A DNA stretch of 11,924 nucleotides from Chlorobiota bacterium (lineage in GTDB: Bacteria > Bacteroidota > Bacteroidia > Bacteroidales > F082). Numbering within the stretch: position 1 is the first letter of the stretch; every line of letters begins with the position of its first letter. The notes beneath the pieces were generated by a model. That model did no database searches, had not been told where the DNA came from, and worked only from the letters and a program-made list of their open reading frames with translations. Location: contig JAUXBM010000018.1 in NCBI GenBank assembly GCA_030619415.1, positions 1-11,924 of the forward strand, in the 5' to 3' direction. Positions 7,270-11,924 of this stretch are shown in pieces. Position numbers and translations under genes: made by a program.

Positions 7270-7277
7270 CAAAGTTA
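7270..7277 (-). promoter_or_regulatory. Possible -7 box of nadB
   Basis: On the minus strand TAACTTTG fits TAnnTTTG and lies 21 bp before the nadB ATG, in the 62-bp gap after sucB. No clear -33 element stands at the usual distance, so nadB may instead, or also, be read through from sucB. Confidence 0.35.
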
Positions 7278-7310
7278 AAGGATTAGAACGAGGAATATAT
7301 CAGGAGAGGA

Positions 7311-8591
7311 TTATAAACCCAATAGAACTTCAACACCGTCTTTTCCACCGTAAAGCATGCGTTCAGGATTTTCGAGCATCTCTTTTACTTTCACTAAAAA
7401 ACCAACACTTTCTCGTCCGTCAATAAGCCTGTGGTCATAAGATACAGCCACATACATCATCGGATGGATTTCCATTTTGCCGTTTACCGCCGCGATGGGC
7501 CGTTGAACAATATTGTGCATTCCGAGGATCGCACTTTGAGGAGGATTTATAATCGGTGTTGACATCATGGAACCAAATATGCCACCATTGGTTATGGTAA
7601 ATGTGCCACCTTGCATTTCCTCCAAAGTGATTCGATTTTCATGCGCTTTAACGGCGAGTTCCTTTATGTGATTTTCTATTTCAGCCAGACTTAACATTTC
7701 GGCGTTGCGCACAACCGGGACCACCAAACCTTTTGGGCCGCTAACGGCAATGCTAATATCTACATAATCGTAAATTACAACTTCATCGCCATCAAATTGA
7801 GAATTGATTTGAGGAAAATGGGCAATTGCTTCGGTAACTGCTTTTGTGAAAAAGGACATAAATCCTAAGCCAATTCCATGCGATTCCTTAAAGACCTCTT
7901 TGTATTTTGCCCTGATTCCCATGATGGGAGTCATATTCACTTCGTTGAAAGTAGTGAGCATGGCCGTTTCATTTTTTACAGAAACCAATCGCTGGGCCAG
8001 TTTTTTACGCAACATGGTCATCTTCTTTCGCTGCGTATTTCGCGCTCCCGTCCATGAAGTAACGGGTGTTGAATCAGTTGCCTTAGATCCGGCAGTGACA
8101 CGGTCTTTTTCTTTTAAATAAAACGCAACATCCGATTTGCCAATGCGATAGTTTTTAAAGAATTCAACCAGTTCTTTTTCTCCGACACCATTGCTGTCCA
8201 TCAGCTTACGGGCGAGTGGTGAAATCGTCAGGTCAATATCGCTTTTCTCTTTTTTGCCTGTTTTGGGTTCAGTTACGATTTCCACCTCCGCCTCCGACTT
8301 CGCCTTTTCCTCCGCCTCTATTTTTGGTACTGCTGTAACTTTTTTCCCGCCTTGAACTTCCGTGTCAATTTGAGCAATCACAACACCCACATCAATGGTG
8401 TCACCTTCTTCAGCAATAAGCTTAATTTTTCCTGAATCGGTAGCAGCCAAAGGCAACGTGGCTTTGTCAGAATCAATTTCTGCGATATCCTGGTCTCTTT
8501 CAACAAACTCACCATCCTCAACCAACCAGGCGGCTATCTGCACCTCATTGATGGATTCTCCGGGACTGGGTACTTTTATGTCAACTATCAT
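7311..8591 (-). CDS. sucB: 2-oxoglutarate dehydrogenase E2, dihydrolipoyl succinyltransferase
   Basis: This is the E2 core of the 2-oxoglutarate dehydrogenase complex, transferring the succinyl group from E1 via lipoyl-lysine to CoA. The 426 residues show the full modular order. The lipoyl domain is at about 1-78, with the probable lipoylated Lys43 in [10 protein letters not shown] charged Glu/Lys-rich linker covers about 80-120. A peripheral-subunit-binding domain is at about 121-157 ([14 protein letters not shown]). A second linker is followed by the catalytic acetyltransferase-type domain from about 185, with DHRLIDGR containing H387 and D391 of the HxxxDG active site. It follows sucA on the same strand, supporting the 2-oxoglutarate rather than the pyruvate assignment. 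The 158-bp gap to sucA and the weak promoter-like sequence there leave open whether both are always co-transcribed. Confidence 0.94.
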   Translation of the reverse strand: MIVDIKVPSPGESINEVQIAAWLVEDGEFVERDQDIAEIDSDKATLPLAATDSGKIKLIAEEGDTIDVGVVIAQIDTEVQGGKKVTAVPKIEAEEKAKSEAEVEIVTEPKTGKKEKSDIDLTISPLARKLMDSNGVGEKELVEFFKNYRIGKSDVAFYLKEKDRVTAGSKATDSTPVTSWTGARNTQRKKMTMLRKKLAQRLVSVKNETAMLTTFNEVNMTPIMGIRAKYKEVFKESHGIGLGFMSFFTKAVTEAIAHFPQINSQFDGDEVVIYDYVDISIAVSGPKGLVVPVVRNAEMLSLAEIENHIKELAVKAHENRITLEEMQGGTFTITNGGIFGSMMSTPIINPPQSAILGMHNIVQRPIAAVNGKMEIHPMMYVAVSYDHRLIDGRESVGFLVKVKEMLENPERMLYGGKDGVEVLLGL

Positions 8592-8625
8592 ATTATTAAA
8601 ATTCTAAGCACTAATATAGAAATCC

Positions 8626-8653
8626 TAAACTTAAGTATAATTAAACGCACAAA
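8626..8653 (-). promoter_or_regulatory. Weak promoter candidate for sucB
   Basis: On the minus strand TTTG (8653-8650), a 16-bp spacer and TAAGTTTA (8633-8626, one mismatch to TAnnTTTG) lie 34 bp before the sucB start. The surrounding DNA is very AT-rich, which makes chance matches likely. Confidence 0.25.
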
Positions 8654-8749
8654 ACCACTTGGTAGTTTCTAAATAAATCAACTTTTTTTTTTGAAAATTT
8701 TCATTAGAAGTTTAGATTTATTTAGAGTTTCGGAATTAGATATTAGAAA

Positions 8750-11605
8750 TTATTTAAGCGGTCTTGTGCCCGAATGAAATTTACTGTCAATCTGATCGAC
8801 CTTCAAATCTTGTAATTCTTTTTCAAACGATTTCCATTTGTTACCGATGCAGGCCATATTGCATTCTTCACCGATATAGGGACAATCGCATTCTTCAAAT
8901 ACTTTATCGATAATCTTTTGCTGTCTGACAACATGGAATTTTGGTGAACCTGTTGCCGTACTACCGCTTGCCGGGCGGCAAATTGACTTAATTTTAAAAT
9001 CAGCAGGCATGTGGTTTCTGATAAATTCCCAGGCCCCCATGTTTGCCGGCTCTTCCTGTGTCCAGATTGTGGTACTGGAAAGTTTATATTTTTCCTTTAT
9101 TTTTTCCACCTGAACTTTAGGAAAAGGGTGGAGTTGTTCCAAACGAACCAAGGCGATGGTATTGTTGTTGATCTTCTCTTTTTCAGCCAACAGGTCGTAA
9201 TATAGTTTGCCAGAGCAAAAAACTATTTTGTTTACCAGACCAGGCTTTGCGGTAGCATCATCAATCACCTCTTTAAACCCACCCGATGTGAAATCTTTAA
9301 TTGGTGAAATGCATTTGGGATGCCGAAGCAGGCTTTTCGGGGTGAAAATAATTAAAGGTTTCCTGAAATCGCGTTTAAACTGCCTGCGTAAAATGTGAAA
9401 AAAGTTAGCCGGTGTTGTACAATTGGCAATTTGCATATTATTTTCAGCGGACAGGATCAGGAAACGTTCCATGCGGGCACTTGAGTGTTCGGGTCCCTGG
9501 CCTTCGTAGCCATGCGGTAAATAAATCACCAGCGGGCTCATCACATTCCATTTGTCTTCGGCACTACTTAAAAACTGGTCAAAAATAATTTGTGCGCCAT
9601 TGGCAAAATCGCCAAACTGGGCTTCCCAAACGGTCAATTCATGAGGTGCAGCTACCGAGTAACCATACTCAAAACCAAGCACTCCGTATTCAGATAAACT
9701 TGAATTGTAAATGGAAAACCTCGCCTGTTTTTTGTCAACATGCTGTAGGGGGATATATTTCTCGACAACATCCTCAATATTCAACACGGCATGTCGGTGC
9801 GAAAAAGTACCCCTTTCCACATCTTGTCCTGAAATCCGGACGGGGACACCTTCTTTTACTAAACTACCGTATGCCAGTAACTCACCCATCGCCCAATCAA
9901 GTACTCCTTTTTCAATAACGAGGTCTCTTCTCTGTTTTTGAAGGCGTATTGTTTTTCGGAAAAAATCAGTGCCTTTTGGTAATTCGGTTATCCTTTCAGT
10001 AATATCCAGTAAGTCTTTTTTGCTGATCGAAGTGTCGGGCGATGAAATGAAATCTTCATCTTTTGCTTTCCTCAGGCCTTCCCATTCTTCAGCCAGGAAA
10101 TTAGAAATGGTGGTTTTATGCTCAATTTTTGCTTCAGTCAGATTCTGTTCAAGCTTATTAATAAAAGCTTTTTCTGCATTAATCCAGTAATTCTTCGTAA
10201 TAACTCCTTCATCAAGAAGTTGTTGCTTGTAAATCTCGTATGAATTCGGGTGTTTTTCGATCGCTTTATAAAGGATGGGCTGGGTAAACCGTGGTTCGTC
10301 CCCTTCATTGTGACCATATTTACGATACCCCAGGATGTCAATAAAAACATCTTTGTTGAATTCATTTCTGAATTCCATAGCCATTTGAATACAGAAAATC
10401 AAGGCTTCCGGGTCATCACCATTTACATGGAAAACCGGCGAAAGTGTAGTTTTGGCAACATCAGTACAATAGGTACTGCTTCGTGCATCGAGGTAATCGG
10501 TCGTAAATCCAATCTGGTTATTGACTACGAGGTGGATGGTGCCACCGGTACTGTAACCTTTCAGGTCTTGCATCTGGACTATCTCATACACTACGCCCTG
10601 CCCGGCAATGGAGGCATCGCCATGGATCAGGATTGGGGCTATTTTATTCACATCTCCAGTGTAAACGTTGTCGATCTTGGCCCGTGTTATTCCTTCAACC
10701 ACCGGATCAACAGCCTCAAGATGAGAAGGATTAGGCGTGAGGGTGAACTTTATTTTTTTGTTCTTTGAGGAGGTTCTTTCATTGATGTAACCGAGGTGGT
10801 ATTTAACATCGCCAAGTAAGCCTTCGTCATCGTACTCCACACCTTCAAATTCTGAAAAGATATCAAAGAAGGGTTTCCGCATGATATTGGCCAGAACGTT
10901 TAAGCGGCCACGGTGAGGCATTCCGATAATCAATTCCTTCATCCCCAATTCGGTGCCTTTTTCCATGATCGATTCCAGGGCAGGTATGAGTGACTCACCA
11001 CCCTCGAGTGAGAAGCGTTTATGACCGGGGAATTTCTTCTGTAGAAAACTTTCAAAGAGAACCGCCCGTTGTAACTTGAGTAGTGTAAACCGTTTCTCAT
11101 CAACCGAATAATGCGGTGTGTTGCGGGACGATTCAATCCGGTGGCCTAACCAACTCACAATTTTAGGGTCCCTGATAAAAACAAATTCCACACCAATCGA
11201 ACGACAATAAGTTTGTTCGAGCATGGTTACAATATCCTTTAGCTTTGCCGGGCCCATTTCAACTTCCTTGCCCGCCTGAAAAACCCTTTCTAGGTCTTTC
11301 TTCTCCAGTCCGTAATTTTCAATAGCGAGTGTCGGAGAATAAGTCCGGCGTTTCCTTACCGGATTGGTTTCGGTAAACAAATGCCCCCTGCGCCTATAAT
11401 CATTAATCAGGTTAATGACTTTAAATTCATCAGAAGTTTCAATTCCTGCTCCCTTCCCGGATGGGTAATGTTGAGATGCGAAATCAAATCCTTCAAAAAA
11501 TTTTCGCCATCCCTCGTCAAGCAAATCAGGGTTGGACTGATAGGTTTCGTAGAGTTGTTCAATTAAAGCAGGATCGGTACCACTGAGAAAATCGAGTTTA
11601 TCCAT
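8750..11605 (-). CDS. sucA: 2-oxoglutarate dehydrogenase E1 component
   Basis: This thiamine-diphosphate enzyme decarboxylates 2-oxoglutarate and succinylates the lipoyl group of E2 in the TCA cycle. The product is 951 residues (E. coli: 933). Its N-terminal segment (FLSGTDPALIEQLYETYQ, GWRKFFEGF) is the E2-docking region typical of SucA. Catalytic-core motifs are GMPHRGRLN (228-236, H231), HGDASIAGQG (328-337) plus NNQIGF (362-367) for ThDP/Mg binding, and GYRKYGHNEGDEPRFTQP (426-443). The C-terminal domain has TQEEPANMGAW. After GSPKFHVVRQQKII there is a tail of about 48 residues with Cys906, 908, 915 and 919. An in-frame TTG lies two codons upstream (11611), but ATG 11605 gives the normal start MDKLDFLSGTD. 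There is no SD-like sequence, as is common in this phylum. Confidence 0.97.
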   Translation of the reverse strand: MDKLDFLSGTDPALIEQLYETYQSNPDLLDEGWRKFFEGFDFASQHYPSGKGAGIETSDEFKVINLINDYRRRGHLFTETNPVRKRRTYSPTLAIENYGLEKKDLERVFQAGKEVEMGPAKLKDIVTMLEQTYCRSIGVEFVFIRDPKIVSWLGHRIESSRNTPHYSVDEKRFTLLKLQRAVLFESFLQKKFPGHKRFSLEGGESLIPALESIMEKGTELGMKELIIGMPHRGRLNVLANIMRKPFFDIFSEFEGVEYDDEGLLGDVKYHLGYINERTSSKNKKIKFTLTPNPSHLEAVDPVVEGITRAKIDNVYTGDVNKIAPILIHGDASIAGQGVVYEIVQMQDLKGYSTGGTIHLVVNNQIGFTTDYLDARSSTYCTDVAKTTLSPVFHVNGDDPEALIFCIQMAMEFRNEFNKDVFIDILGYRKYGHNEGDEPRFTQPILYKAIEKHPNSYEIYKQQLLDEGVITKNYWINAEKAFINKLEQNLTEAKIEHKTTISNFLAEEWEGLRKAKDEDFISSPDTSISKKDLLDITERITELPKGTDFFRKTIRLQKQRRDLVIEKGVLDWAMGELLAYGSLVKEGVPVRISGQDVERGTFSHRHAVLNIEDVVEKYIPLQHVDKKQARFSIYNSSLSEYGVLGFEYGYSVAAPHELTVWEAQFGDFANGAQIIFDQFLSSAEDKWNVMSPLVIYLPHGYEGQGPEHSSARMERFLILSAENNMQIANCTTPANFFHILRRQFKRDFRKPLIIFTPKSLLRHPKCISPIKDFTSGGFKEVIDDATAKPGLVNKIVFCSGKLYYDLLAEKEKINNNTIALVRLEQLHPFPKVQVEKIKEKYKLSSTTIWTQEEPANMGAWEFIRNHMPADFKIKSICRPASGSTATGSPKFHVVRQQKIIDKVFEECDCPYIGEECNMACIGNKWKSFEKELQDLKVDQIDSKFHSGTRPLK

Positions 11606-11616
11606 TGCCAATTTAT

Positions 11617-11628
11617 GTTATTAATAAC
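11617..11628. promoter_or_regulatory. Perfect 12-bp palindrome at the predicted sucA transcription start
   Basis: GTTATTAATAAC is a perfect palindrome between the nearest -7 box (11638-11631) and the sucA ATG, so it would overlap the predicted transcription start. This placement would suit a repressor operator. It shares the core TTATTAATAA with the palindrome upstream of the second ompH. Chance in AT-rich DNA is the alternative. Confidence 0.35.
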
Positions 11629-11630
11629 GA

Positions 11631-11659
11631 CAAAATTAGGAAATAATCAGGCAAAGCTA
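11631..11659 (-). promoter_or_regulatory. sucA promoter region with two -7-like boxes
   Basis: On the minus strand there are two exact TAnnTTTG matches: TAATTTTG (11638-11631), 25 bp before ATG 11605, and TAGCTTTG (11659-11652). Neither has a good -33 at the usual spacing; the TTTG of the distal box is only 13 bp from the proximal one. The region lies between the ferredoxin terminator and sucA, so a promoter is required here. Confidence 0.5.
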
Positions 11660-11695
11660 ATTATTTAGAATCGATAAAAATAAGTTTTCTTTTAT

Positions 11696-11723
11696 AAAAA
11701 AAACCCGGAATAGTTTCCGGGTT
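11696..11723 (-). terminator. Intrinsic terminator of the ferredoxin gene
   Basis: Read on the minus strand, AACCCGGAA (11723-11715) pairs with TTCCGGGTT (11710-11702) around a 4-nt loop, a perfect 9-bp stem followed by a run of eight T in total. It lies 27 bp after the ferredoxin stop and separates that gene from sucA. The plus-strand side lacks a U-tract, so it should work in one direction only. Confidence 0.9.
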
Positions 11724-11750
11724 CTAAATTATTGAAATGCTGTCGAAAGA

Positions 11751-11918
11751 TTATTCGGGATGAATAGCCTCAACCGGGCAAACATCTGCACAAGCGCCAC
11801 AATCGGTACAAAGATCAGGATCGATTACGTAGATATCACCTTCAGCGATGGCATCCACCGGGCATTCGTCAATGCAGCTGCCACAAGCGGTACAGTCATC
11901 ATTAATTACGTAAGCCAT
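11751..11918 (-). CDS. Small 2[4Fe-4S] ferredoxin
   Basis: A 55-residue open frame begins MAYVINDDCTACGSCIDECP and has two classical CxxCxxCxxxCP motifs: Cys9, 12, 15, 19 and Cys37, 40, 43, 47. Each set supplies ligands for the two [4Fe-4S] clusters in the clostridial-type fold, with the pseudo-twofold repeat clearly visible (ECPVDAI / VCPVEAI). Such ferredoxins are soluble low-potential electron carriers serving enzymes such as pyruvate or 2-oxoacid:ferredoxin oxidoreductases and hydrogenases. The ATG at 11918 is complete, but only six bases upstream lie in the window, so its promoter is not seen. It ends at its own strong terminator and is therefore probably monocistronic, not part of the sucAB unit. 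Confidence 0.96.
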   Translation of the reverse strand: MAYVINDDCTACGSCIDECPVDAIAEGDIYVIDPDLCTDCGACADVCPVEAIHPE

Positions 11919-11924
11919 AGTTAA

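Noticed and set aside
10250..10768. A 172-codon open frame on the plus strand opposite sucA
   Set aside because: It is antisense to a well-conserved catalytic part of SucA, has no recognisable domain and no start signals. It is a by-product of codon bias in sucA.
11606..11611. TTG start two codons upstream of sucA
   Set aside because: ATG 11605 gives the standard SucA N-terminus; no SD-like signal favours the TTG.
1..11924. CRISPR array, tRNA/rRNA genes, insertion sequences, phage or defence genes
   Set aside because: I saw no regularly spaced direct repeats, no tRNA-like cloverleaf in the gaps, no transposase or integrase frame and no toxin-antitoxin or nuclease domains. The coding content is explained by housekeeping genes.

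Overview
The window looks like a chromosomal housekeeping segment from a member of the Bacteroidota. The gene order uppS-bamA-ompH-ompH is typical of that phylum. SD motifs are weak or absent. Promoter-like boxes of the TAnnTTTG type, used by the phylum's primary sigma factor, precede several genes. A 2-oxoglutarate dehydrogenase together with a small 2[4Fe-4S] ferredoxin would suit a facultative organism, perhaps of the Marinilabiliales/Prolixibacteraceae kind. That placement is inference.

Left half, plus strand (1-4828): this is an envelope-biogenesis cluster. It starts with the tail of a probable PorG/DUF6089 outer-membrane protein. Next come uppS (undecaprenyl diphosphate synthesis, the lipid carrier for wall and surface polysaccharides), bamA (the insertase for outer-membrane beta-barrels) and two Skp/OmpH-type periplasmic chaperones. 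The genes from the PorG tail to the first chaperone are tightly packed. The second chaperone follows a 186-bp gap with the best promoter in the window (TTG, 17 bp, TAATTTTG). A strong, probably bidirectional terminator at 4847-4873 closes the cluster.

Right half, minus strand (4958-11918), in transcription order: a 55-residue ferredoxin with its own terminator, sucA (E1 of 2-oxoglutarate dehydrogenase), sucB (E2), nadB (L-aspartate oxidase, NAD synthesis) and a gamma-carbonic-anhydrase-like hexapeptide protein. The gaps of 62 to 215 bp and the promoter-like boxes suggest several transcription units rather than one tight operon. No E3 (lpd), nadA or nadC lies in the window.

I found no undescribed multi-gene system. 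The points most worth a second look are: a hairpin-rich, repeat-like element at about 5551-5660; a four-cysteine C-terminal extension on SucA; a perfect 12-bp palindrome at the predicted sucA transcription start whose 10-bp core recurs upstream of the second ompH; and the recurrent TAATTTTG promoter box. There is no tRNA, rRNA, CRISPR array, insertion sequence or phage gene, and no gene-free stretch over 300 bases.
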